Position numbers and translations under genes: made by a program. Under the pieces are notes generated by a model. It made no database searches. It was not told where the DNA came from and was given only the letters and a program-made list of their open reading frames with translations. A stretch of DNA of 64,000 nt from Ixodes scapularis (taxonomy: Eukaryota > Arthropoda > Arachnida > Ixodida > Ixodidae). Below are positions 1 through 11,300 of this stretch, piece after piece; position 1 is the stretch's first letter, and each line of letters begins with the position of its first letter. The stretch is taken from contig NW_024609884.1 in the NCBI RefSeq assembly GCF_016920785.2, forward strand, positions 83,574,722 to 83,638,721, given 5' to 3'.

Positions 1-1052
1 AGTAGGGATTGGGAAATCCTGGTTGCAGCTGTATATTGCAAACAGTCACCAAAACATCAAAAAAAAAAAAAGACAAGGTTGTTTGAGGAAAGGTCACTGA
101 AAGAGTAGCAATGTATAACCTCCTCCTGCAAGGCCTTCCTATCTCTGTACTTTAGTTGAGTGAACGCTGGGAAGGACGCGAGTGGTGAGAAGGAAACCAC
201 TAATCGTAGACAGTAAAGGACTCGTGGAAGCGGCTTCTCTTCATCTTACGTTGCAACAGGTTCCATGCACACTAGGTTGAGCAGCACTGAGCGCAGGCAG
301 GCCTGGTTCTATTCCTGGAAAAATGGGGTTAATTTTGGGCAGACTCCCTTTGTCAAACATGGCTTGATTCCAGTACCTACATGGTTCGCTGGGGTGATAA
401 TTTTTTTTCCGTTATTTGTTTTTTAAGCAGAATTTGGGATGGTATAGTCACTGACAGAATGAGAAGGGTGGGAACGCTCGACCTCCAGCACCCTTCTCAC
501 CCTGCCAGTTACTACAACTGTGGATATAGAAAGAGTTCAAAGTGGAGCTGCATTAACTGTCACAAAGAGAAGAAAACGAGCCCATATCGTTTACATTCAC
601 TGCGAACTGCACTTCTCCGCACCTACCGCCATTCGGGAAAAAATGTGTCTCTGTATGTGTCTCTGTTTTTGCAGAAGCAGCTCGGATATCAGGTTATGTA
701 AAAGACAAATGTATCTTCGTTCTGTGTTTTGGCCTTAAAATATGTGTATTGCAGTATTTGTATTCCGGAATACTTTTTGGAGTACCTCTGCCCAGCCCTG
801 CTGCAAAGTCTTGCCCGCCGATTCAATGTCAAAATGTGAATTAAAAAAAATAATTATGACGCCTCCGTGGGGCTTATATTGCGAGTTCAAAGCAAGAGCC
901 AGGCAAACTCCACACCCGCTCATTGGGGTCGCCATCTTGGTCTTGTTAGAAAGCTGGTTCTCTTCCCTTCATTGCCGCAAACACCTCAGTAAACACCTTA
1001 ATGTTTTAAAAAAAAAAGGGTGCCTTTTTCGCCGACATTCTGCGAAGAAGTG

Positions 1053-1166
1053 AAAGCGATAGCTATGGCACGTTCTTGCAACGAGCGCAAAATGGTGTCG
1101 TCGCTTGCCAGAGGATGGTATGTGACGACACCATTTTGCCCGCCTGCTACAACTATCGCTCTTACT
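1053..1166. repeat. Imperfect palindrome, possible small MITE
   Basis: The arms share a 15-bp exact core, caaaatggtgtcgtc at about 1089 against gacgacaccattttg at about 1124. Outer homology is gcgatag against ctatcgc. No target duplication is clear. Confidence 0.55.
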
Positions 1167-1550
1167 CCGCACATTGATGGGAAAACCTGTGCCGATACGA
1201 GCGAAAGCGCAGGCTTTCCCGGTGGTGTTGAGTGGTGAAGTGAGGGTTAAGGCTCACGTGCGGCGATGGGTGGACAGGGGGACGCACACGGAGAAACGAG
1301 ACAAAGCTCTGCGTGGAAGGCAGGTGTAAGACCACGAGTTTTGGCTGAACATATTAATGCGAAAGCATTATATGCACCATTAGGCAAAAATCCGGCGGCG
1401 GTGGAGCCTGACCGAGCAATGGTACCAAAAATGACTGACGCCGCAAAGAGTAAAAACATATAAAAAATGCTCGGATTGACGTCAAATTTCACAGAGAGGT
1501 TCCTGTAAACAAATTAAATTAATGGCTTTGAAAAGAAAATTTGGTGCATT

Positions 1551-1637
1551 CCGGTCTGGGTGGGAATCAAACCCGGGCCTCCGGATTGCGAGACGATCGA
1601 GCACGCTTCCCCGACGCCACGGCGGCTCCATGGTTCT
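1551..1637 (-). repeat. tRNA-derived SINE-like segment
   Basis: On the minus strand a degraded A box is followed about 45 nt later by a B box of the form GGGTTTGATTCCC. The anticodon arm is decayed, so this is not a working tRNA. Confidence 0.55.
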
Positions 1638-2370
1638 GCCTGACAAAAGGTGTGCCTAGTGCGTGCATCATTTGCACACGTCATGTCGCAGCCATATGCT
1701 TGACTAAAGGCGTGGCAGCAAAATGGTCTGAATGTTTCCGGTCTGTGGCCAACGTATATGCAAACACACGCTGAATCAGCAGAAAGAACTTTAATGCATG
1801 TCGAAAACAGCAATCGAAAACATTTCACCAAAGGGACTATAATGCTTTCGCATTTCCACACATAAGCAATCTTAAGTGTATCTGCTGAATTTTTTTGTGT
1901 TTCGAGTTGCGTTCGAGAAGTAGAGATGCTATATGGAAAGCAGTTGCGATGGAAGTCTCTAAAACCCTCCAACATTACGCGTAGCAACTGGATACTGCCA
2001 AAGTGGGATTTCGTATGATGTGAATAATGTATTAAAACACCTGTTTTGAAGCTATTGTTGGCAGACGATAGGGAAAGACACTCCGCTGTCGCTTCCTCCT
2101 CGTCGCGCCGTTATTGGCAGGTCGTCGGGGCTTGTTTCTTCCCTCTTGGTGCTGTGCGGGCAATGGGGACACCCGACTTCTCTCTGCTTGCATCATAAGG
2201 GGAGAGAAGTGCTTTCGTCTTCGGAGCAGTGACGGACAACAAACGCCTATATCGTAATACCTGCGAAGTGTTACCGGTAAAGTAAAAGTTAGCCACGATG
2301 GTTTCTTACATTGAGTGCATGATCTCTCGTCTGCACGAGGTCTAATGAATGCTTTTCTCCTCTTTTGCAG

Positions 2371-2383
2371 GTCAGGATGAATG
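2371..2383 (+). CDS. MSH4: MSH4 microexon, 13 nt
   Basis: A strong polypyrimidine tract and cag precede 13 coding bases, followed by the donor gtgagt. They encode V-R-M-N plus the first base of a Glu codon completed by the next exon. The joined V-R-M-N-E-R matches the I-K-M-N-E-R of vertebrate MSH4 in the lever/clamp helix. The phase fits on the 3' side. The 5' partner exon is outside the window, so phase 0 entry is inferred. Confidence 0.8.
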
Positions 2384-5300
2384 GTGAGTGCTGCATCTTG
2401 GAACCGAATATTCCCCATTTCGAGACATTTTTTGTTTGCTTATTGGGTCACAACCCAATATCTTCAATGTTTTCTAACTCCAACCTGCAAGGATGCTGAA
2501 AAGATTCATGTGAACTCAGGAATCGGTTCTCCGAACTAGCGGTCATCAAATCGAAGGTCATCAGTGAGATAGGTTAGTTCTGCGTCAAGCATTAAAATCT
2601 TGCAATGTTTGTCGCCCCACCATTTTGCGTCTACAGTAATGAGTAGAGTAGACGATGAAACTAGAAGTCCAGCTGAATTCTCAAAAAGAAATAGTAATGC
2701 AAAGTTGTCTCCTAAAGTGTGCATACCGAAATATCCCGAAAAGTGCCCCACCCCCAAAAAATAACCCACCCTCATTTTTGACACCATTTGCTATTTCTTC
2801 AAAAACACCGAAAGATAGCCCACTTCTAGCAATTGCAGAGCCCTGCATGATCAATGGTTACCTCGGCAGAAATGGCGTTACTTAGTCAGGACGGGAGATA
2901 AGCGAACATCGCTGACTGGAAAAGACAGTCGTCTTTGGTTCATCACCCCTCCCTGCAGCTGCAAGTTTCACAGGTCACAGAATCTAAAACTAGCATTTTT
3001 TCAACTTGTTTTTATCGCACACCCAAAGTTAGCTTACTTTTTATTTTCACCAGATTTGCTTTCGATATTAGGTGGTCTGGGGATATTGTGGTAAGTAATT
3101 TACTTTTTGTAAAGCGGCTTTGACCTTTAAAACACCATACGCTACCGCCGTCGTCAAAACAAAGAGCCAAAACCATGACAAAACTAACTTGTTTCAGGCT
3201 ATAATTATAATGCAATTAAATGCAAAGGTGCAATCGAGCTGGACATGAATCGCGAAAATAAACCCTGGAGAAGGGGAACAAGAAAGACAAAGGACAAACA
3301 TAAATTTCCAAACACAGCTAGGTGACTGGTGAGCGACCGAAAAAATCCGCCTGGTCCGGGTATCGAACCCGGGACCTCTCCATTACAGGTGGAGCGCTTT
3401 ACCAACTGAGCTAACCAGGGGTTAGACGTCAGTAGAGCAAACGGGTTTTATCAGCCGCCACCAGACTAACACCAACAAGGGTGAAGCTTGCAAATTTTAA
3501 GGCTATAATTATAATGCAATTAAATGCAAAGGTGCAAGCGAGCTGGACATGAATGGCGAAATTTTCGCCGTTGTTTCAGGCTTTGCATTTCAGCAAACTT
3601 TTCAGTTTGTTCCTTCTCATCAACTACCACGTGGGTTCTCAAACATCTTACCTCGACGAACCCTTATCTCTCTCAACCGACGAGTGGGGAACCCTTTCTG
3701 GGGTCGGCATTGGCACAATAAACCGGCGCAGAAACTTACGGGCCCTCTATACAATAATTAGCATACTAGGGAGTGATTGGCTCATATTTACGTATCAGTC
3801 AGTGGCTCAGATCTGCTAAAGCACTGTTCAAACTTGAGAAGCACTTTACTCGGGGTGCCTGGAGCACGTCTCCAACCGGTGTGTTTAGCGTCCTCTTCTA
3901 CCCATGCATCCAGAGCGAACTGGCAACAATCGACATCGGCCCGAGTGTCGCGCGGTCGGACGCCACGAGCCTGGCGGTTTGTCTTAGAAATGCTGCCGAA
4001 AAGCACAAGCAAGCGTTGCCGTTGTCCCAGCGTCCCAACTCCCTGCCGCCAAAGCTTCTGTGGACTGTCGAACGGGATAGCGACCCGCAGCAGAATAGGC
4101 GTTCGCTGCGTACACCGCTGCCACTGTGACACCGCCAGGGTCGTGGCCAGCAACAGCACGACGCTCGTATGACGTCCTCGGGCAGCAATGGACGCAGCAC
4201 TTTTTTGGACGCGGTCAACACTGGTTAGAGATGCATACTTTGAAAGCTTGGGCAACCCTCGAGGGTGCTCTGCAAGACAACCAGGAGAGCCCCCTAGGAA
4301 CCCTGTTTGAGAACCCATCATCTAGCATAACTTTAAATTCAAACTCCGAAATTTTATGCATTTAAGAAAGCTGCGCAATAAACATTTCTATCGGACGATA
4401 TTTTTGCTCATAGTAGGACAGCGAAAAAAAAACTTGCCTTGTAATTGAAATTTGCGTGTCGTTTAAACGTCCGACTTCGCTGCTATCGAGAGGAAAATGT
4501 TAAACGTGGAGACTTCACCTGAGACTCGTGAACCTTTTGTCTGCCGTATGCAATTTTTAGGCACTCCGCGTTAAATTGCTACGCAATATTCGAACCGTGT
4601 TAGACCGTCGAGTGCTTTTGTTAAATGTGTCGTTTTATTCGCTCTGAGGAAATGCCTCGGTTAGTGTTAAATGTGCGATTATGTACTGTGTAAAAATGTT
4701 TCGCAAGTTTGCCTGGCTCTATGGACGAGCAGTCTTTGCTTTTGTGGGCCAGAACATTATAAATTTTTGCAAAAAACAAAATTGTTCTATTTTATTATTA
4801 TTATCATCGTCCGTTTTCTTTCAGAACGGGCTCGCGGAGCCATCCACGAGGTTTCTCGCCTGAGCAGCAAGTGAGTGGGTGGCACTTCACCACCGGCCGG
4901 GCGACGCCACGACGAGCACTGCTGCGCAGGGTGCTGGAATCGGTGGTGGCAGAGGTGGTGGCCAACGTTGGCTGCCTCTACAAGCTGGCCGAGGTGGTCT
5001 CTAACGTGGACTTCCTGCACTCCCTCACTGAGGCCTGTACCTTGGAAGAGTATGGTGAGTGAAGTCACTTGCACAAGTGACAACTGCTGCAGAATGAGTG
5101 TTTATCGTTCGGCCCTGCTGCCTTTTTACATGAGCTGTACTGGGATTGTTGTACTGGGTGAGGGTTGTGTTGCCAAAGACGAACGAAGCATGCTTGCATT
5201 TATTGCAGGTGGCTTTGGCATTGGAAGAGGGTGTGTACAGCAGTGATATCCTCGCCCTTTCTCTGGTAATTGTCGCCGTTAAGGCGCAGCACGTTTGGCC

Positions 5301-8300
5301 AATCGCGATTATCCTGGGGGTCGTGTGATCACGCTCCTCGTCACCTGCTATTTCTCGCCTTCAGTCACCCATTCCCTCGGCGCTCTAAGTCTTTGCGCGC
5401 AAGAATAGGGCAGCCGAAGCATACGCCGGGACAAGCAGTGGCTGCTCGACGACTTAAACGCACCCCCGGGAGAGAACGTCGTCGATGGTTTCACCCTGGG
5501 CGTTAGGATGGAACGTATTCAACATCAAGATCATGCTGTGCTGTACATAGAAGAGAATGTTACCAAGTGCAGAATGGACATGCTGGTGCGACCAAGCAAT
5601 TTGTGCAGCGCGCCCGCGAGAAAATGTTTGGTCCTTGCTGTTCTGTGTGTGATCGGTTGTGGTTTACACGAGACACTGCGCGACACAACATCACTGGAAT
5701 TTTCAGTCAGTCATGACGCAATATCATTGAAATGTCGTACCAGCTGACGCTGTTCATTCGCATCATGTCGCGTTATCGTCTGCTCAGTTTGTTATCCGCC
5801 CAGTTTGTTAGTAAACCATCCAAATGGATCAGCGTTTACAGCCCACACTTAGAATTGTTTGCTCCGAAGGTGCAATTGGTTTGTAAGTGTGGGCGGCAAG
5901 TGAATTCCTGGCCAACACCCACATTGACACTGAAGTAACTTGCATGAGCAACAACTGGAGTAGGCTGAGGTTTATTGTAGAGCTGTGCCCCTTTTTTTGT
6001 TAGCCCCGTTTGTTAGTGAACAAAGCCAAGAACAGAGTTAATGATAGAAAAGAAAAAGCAGATTAGAGTGTGTGGTTGCACAGTCATCGTCTGTCCCATC
6101 TGTGAGGAACAAGAGGTCACTGTTGCCAGTAGTTTCTTGATGCCCAAGGTCGGGGGTGTTCTGTTAAACTTCAGCATATCACCAATTCTTAACCTTTGAT
6201 GGTTGTCACCTTGCGTGTACGTTGACAACTACACATTTGAAGGTGCCCGCCTAAACATGAAACCGTGCTCACTGCAGCTATTAAAGTGGTAGCTTTATAG
6301 GGCCGACCAACCTCAGGAGCCGCATAAGCACAAAATGTGTAGGTAGGTCAGTATGTGACCGCTAAACAGTCTTGAAAATAACGGTAATTGGTGCCAGGGA
6401 TCGAACCCCGGTCACCGGCTTGGAAGCCGAGTGCACTTCTGACTGAGCTAGGGACCCAGCATGCAGGAACAAGAGGAGCAGAAGCAAGTGGTATGAGGAA
6501 GCGCGCAGAGCGAGGAGGAGTGAAAAGGGCAGGAAAGCATGCTTCCCCTCTCTTGGTAACCCGGAAAATTCAGCGCAAAGGTTTTCTATCCGGGTGGCGC
6601 TGAAGGGAAGTGTGCGCAGTATCACGAAGAGACAATGGTGTGATGTAATCTGTTTCCATACAATACCTTGCCTTAGGTGCCACCTGAACTAAGAGAACCA
6701 CCCACCCCAGGCACCTGAAGACTAAGGGTCATCCTGCCTTAGGCACCGCCCGAACTAAGAGCACGACCCACCCCATAAAGCTACCGCATTTAAACGTGTT
6801 TGACAGAATGACCAAACATATGATTCTAATTTTTTGTTATGTTTTTGGCAAACGATAAACGTTATATTTGCACGGTGTTTCACTTTGCTGGGGCTGTTTA
6901 TAGTTGTGAAATTAGATGGTTTGCGCACGTGGCACGTGTTAGATGGTCGCTTCGCATGTCAGCTGCTCTGGCTGTAGTGGCAATTGAAGTGCCAGCTTTT
7001 TCGATTCAGACTTTGAACGCTTCTCAGAATTTAATTTAGAGAATGACAGCTTACCCTCCGATGTAGAAGCTCTCTAAAGTACCTCCGATTCGGAATCTGA
7101 AGCCGCTGGAATGTTGTGGATGTGCCAAAATAAAACCGAATGAAAGAAAGTTGACAACCTCTTGCCTTCAATATTTTCGTTTGATGCTTCTGAACATCAA
7201 CAGCTTGCAAGCACTGTACGTGCTGATGCTAGGTAATTAAGAAGAAACCTGCATGTTGACCCCTTTACTATACTATTCCTGTAAATTTTTTTTTGTGACA
7301 CCCTGTGTATAAGTGTGCCAGCCAAAAGTTTAGGTGACATAGCAAATATTGGGTCAACAAAATAAATCTGGGCAACGTTCAGCCGTAATGTCGTCTCTCA
7401 GAAGACGACCCCCCCCCCCCCCCCCCCAAGCCTGACCCATAAATCTGCCCCTGATTTATATAACAGTTCAAATGCATCTTACTTGTACATTTGGACAGAA
7501 ATTATTTCTTTACCGTGTGATTGTACTTCTAGGATGCTGCAGCAAATGGCATTGCCCGTACTCTTACCACGATACTCTCCAGGCTGCTTCTTGCTCGGAG
7601 GGCCTTGTCGTTCTCGGTGTCTCATGCGTGCCAACAAACTCGAGACGTGTGTTTCTGGTGATGCTGTCTTCAGTGCCATCCATCCAGGCCGTCTCTCGAA
7701 ATTTTGAAAAACACGTAAAGCGTTCGTGAACACTCACAATGCTGTTTCTTGGTGTGACAAATATTACGCTCTCATAGATAAATGATTAATTTTGTTTTTC
7801 TGGTTTACCTTTTGATCCAGGTACAGTCCAGCCAGGTTATATCACACCCAAGTATTTCGAATTATTGTTTATATCGAACATTCCATACATCCCCTTGAAA
7901 ATCACATGTAATTATATAGGAGCGTTGTTTTTCTGTATCGAACTCCCATGGAAAGGACACTGGATATAGCGAACAAAGCATGGCGGCCGGTCGCTTCTCC
8001 CGCGGTCAGATTGCGCCCGTGGCGAGCACATAGCTCGCGTTGCGGGGCTGGCAGACCGCCAAGCCAGCATACGTGCAGGGGGATACGCAGCGAAAGAACG
8101 GTTGAAAGTAAGAAAAGAGCAACCATAAAAAAAAAGAGAAAAAAAAAGTAGAGGATGGCAAAAGCAAGGGGAAGGGCACGCGCGCGCGTAGGGAGGGCAG
8201 GAAGTGCCCGCTGTTGGAATGGTAGCGTGCGCTCTTTCCCTGAACACCGCTGTCGCTGCGCGACTCCTTAACTCCAAAATAAAATAAGCAAAAAAAAAAA

Positions 8301-11300
8301 AAAGTTGTCAAGTCGATTGTGCCCACAGCAACCGCCTTATCTTTGTTTACCGTAGAATACCGTGCATCCGCCCATTCCACATTAAGCGCCTATTACCAAA
8401 TTTGTGAGATCTGAGAAAATATGCACAGTACATTTATATGTAAAATTGATTACCGGACAAACGCCCATCCCCCATTTTTTTGCGATTATCTCCAAAGTTT
8501 GAGTGGGCGCTTCCCGGTATTTTACGGTACCTTTTTCTTTTGCTGTTTTTGCTTTGTGCGTTTTTTTTTTTTTTTTCTCTTTTTTTTTGCCTTTCTTTTC
8601 TTGTTGCCTGAATTTAGTGAGGTTTCTTTTTTGTTGCTTGCTTAAAGGAGCTGTGCAACGATTTCAACGTTGAAAGAATTGGCATCTTCTACTTTGGACA
8701 TTGTTTATCTTGACACAAAGTGCAGAAATCACTTCTCCTTCCTTCAGAATGTTGCGATTCCGCCGCGTAATTGCGAGGCGAAAATTTGAACATTCCCCGA
8801 CCTGCACCCGCAGGCGGCGGCCATGAGAACCATGTGGCATGATGTCAATGGGAGTCTTGTAGAAATATAGCAAATTGTGCGAATACCTGCTCGAGAAAAG
8901 GTAACTTTTCTATAAATCTTGTCGTTCCAACATAAATATAAATGCTTCAAAAACCTGGTGTCATCGACAAAACTTTTATTATATGGAGTTTTAGTAGCAC
9001 AATCTATCCTAGGTCCACAAAACCATCAGCTCTATCTGCTACCGCGAACAGCCTCCAGAAGCTGGAGGGGGAGGGGGGCAAAGCCGGACGGGTATGGTCG
9101 GACCTGGACGAGACTTTCCTCCTTTCACTATATTGTTCGCGCTGTGCCCGCCAGCACGTGGTCACGCGGTCGCGAGCGGATGAGTTCTCGCTGCTCACTG
9201 ATGGCTCTAGAGAGAGAGCTTCACCGGAACCCCGCGCAACCCCCATTGAAGTCACAGCATGCGTGACTCGGAAGATGGTGAAGAAGTTGAGAGGTGCCGA
9301 AAACCTCAATCTTTGTCCATTTTTAAACTAAAAACTAGGACATGTAGGCAAAAGCAGTTTTTTGTTCTTTACTGCAGTAAGGTCGGGACACCGACTCCAA
9401 AATTATTTAAGCAAAGCACTGAATTTGTTGCACAGCTCCTTTAACTTTATTTTGTGGATCGAAAGTTTTTTTTTACTTTTTTATGCAACTCGTTTTTTTT
9501 TTTTTTTTTTTAATTATTTTGTGTGTTTTGTTGTTGGCGTTGTGTGGCTTTGCTTAAACGATCGCAAACACCGTCACGCAAACACGGTGGCATTTGTGAT
9601 CATCACCAAGTAAGCTCTACTGTATTTAGCGACTCTTAGAGGCTCTATTTGGTAAGGTCCTGTCTGTCGCGGCCTTCGGTATTAGCAGAGACGCGTGGAA
9701 ATTTCAACTGGGAGCTAAAGTAACATATTTTTGTATATCAAATTATCGATATTTCAAACTATTTTATGGTCCCCTTTGAATTTGATATATCCGGGTTCGA
9801 CTGTAATGTCATGTTCTCAAACTTCCACATTTTACCACCATTGCTAGCGTCGCATTCACATGAAGTTTCAGTTTTGTGCAATGCATGGTTAATTTATGTG
9901 AACCGAAAAAGAGAGTTTCATTTTCTCTATCAAACTTTATACTGTACAACCTCGTTAATTGGAAGTAGGTGGGACTGTAGCAAATAGTCAAATTTAGGGT
10001 ATTTTCAAATTATTTGGAAGCAAAAAAAAATTGGGAAAATTGTGCACGAATCGTCTTCGTGCAAGTTGGAATGACTTGCTTTATTAAAAACGAGAGGCAT
10101 TTACACAAAGTAATCGCTGATGTGGGATTGTCACTTTCTGTAGTTAACGGTACTCCAGGTTATGTATTCAAGGAGGCCAACCAGGCGTAGCATCCCAAAA
10201 TTACCACCATTGCACTCCGCTAAGCTGGGGTAAGCTGGGAATGAAACACATCAATTGAATAAAGGCATATGGTTCACACTTTTCCATTTGATTGCGATCG
10301 ACTGCTTTTCAACTGCTTCTAACCACTTGCAAAACTGGCGCATTGGTGAGTGTGCGCAGCACCTCTACCCGTATTCTGAGCATTGCTTCTCGGTGGCTCA
10401 GGTAATTTGGTGCAAGATGTGTTACGAGACTCTTCTACCTTTCTTTGCCAACGTAATCACTTGCTTTTGACAGAAGGAGACCGGATTTAAACTAGTGATT
10501 TCGAGAAACCAGCGAGCATGGCACGAGCGTACCTAATGGCAAAAAATGGTTTCCCCAAGGTCTTAATTGCTTATGTTTCTTCACATAGTTCAGCACATAG
10601 GCCAAGATCATATAATTTTGTGCAAATAGAGAATATTATCACCTTCCTATAGCACGAATGCCCCTGTTTCTGAATGACTGCTTTATAGGGAAAGGTTGGG
10701 TTTCTGGACTTCTGCAATTACTGAGGGAAATAAGTGTGAGCACTATGCAATCCAAGCTGCTTGCTCTGTTGGCAGTACGCCCAGAGTTCACGGACACCTT
10801 GTGCATCACTGCGGGCCACCACCCTATTCTGGACAGTGTGGGCAAGGAGACCTCTGTGCCCAATGATACGGTGAGCCAAGGCACCACCTACCGTGGCTGG
10901 ATGCTCACTGCGGCGTTTCCTTTGGGCAGTTCATGCATTCTTACAGCAACTGCTGCATCATCACCGGACCTAACATGGTACGTGGCCACTCTAAACTAGC
11001 CGCATCAATTCCGGGAAGACCCGTGCGCTTAAATTTTGAAGCCGTCACGCTGTGGCTGAGCGCTGGCTTTAATTGGACAAAAGTGTTGTGTCAGCATTCG
11101 GCTGGAACTCACGTTCAATTAATCCAATTTCTGAGTAAGCGCTGTCTTTGTGTTGCGTCATTTTATAAAGAGGAGCATGCAAACGGGCTTTGATTAGTCG
11201 AGGGTGTTGCCTCAACCCCTCGACCTAAGGGAGGCACTAGCCTTATATGTCATTGTGTGTTGGCACTAGAAACTTATTCCAGTGGGGAAGTCGGAAATTA

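Larger units (their letters stand above)
1..2370. other. MSH4 intron, upstream part
   Basis: No MSH4 exon is recognisable here, so the previous exon must be before base 1. The stretch holds a palindrome at about 1053-1166 and a tRNA-derived SINE-like segment at 1551-1637. The other open frames are short and low in information. Confidence 0.6.
2384..4824 (+). other. MSH4 intron, 2441 nt
   Basis: Bounded by gtgagt and tttcag. It contains a SINE-like copy with a good tRNA-Thr-like head (3199-3421), a second partial copy of the same tail (3501-3559), and a dispersed repeat (3773-4325) that is also present at 25040-25200. Confidence 0.8.
7824..9803. mobile_element. TA-flanked pogo/Tigger-type element carrying two insertions
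   Basis: The left end CAGTCCAGCCAGGTTATATC and the reverse complement of the right end, CAGTCGAACCCGGATATATC, agree at 16 of 20 positions. Both are flanked by TA. No transposase is recognisable, so it is non-autonomous. A CCGTA-family MITE (8350-8527) and a TTAA element (8646-9440) sit inside it and are younger. Confidence 0.75.
5055..10775 (+). other. MSH4 intron, 5721 nt
   Basis: Holds a tRNA-Gly-like SINE head (6388-6458), a two-copy tandem repeat (6664-6775), a poly-C run (7409-7427), a pogo-type element with two nested insertions (7824-9803) and a dispersed repeat (about 10230-10673). I see nothing recognisable in 5055-6380. Confidence 0.75.

Noticed and set aside
3349..3420. Functional tRNA-Thr gene
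   Set aside because: Has a C:C first acceptor pair and a downstream body repeated elsewhere, so a SINE head is likelier, though not excluded.
3788..4321. 177-codon minus-strand frame
   Set aside because: Lies in a dispersed repeat with a GC-rich insertion; no recognisable domain.
10658..10999. Single open frame spanning two MSH4 exons
   Set aside because: Its frame does not match MutS after 10870; the two exons must be joined by removing 59 nt.
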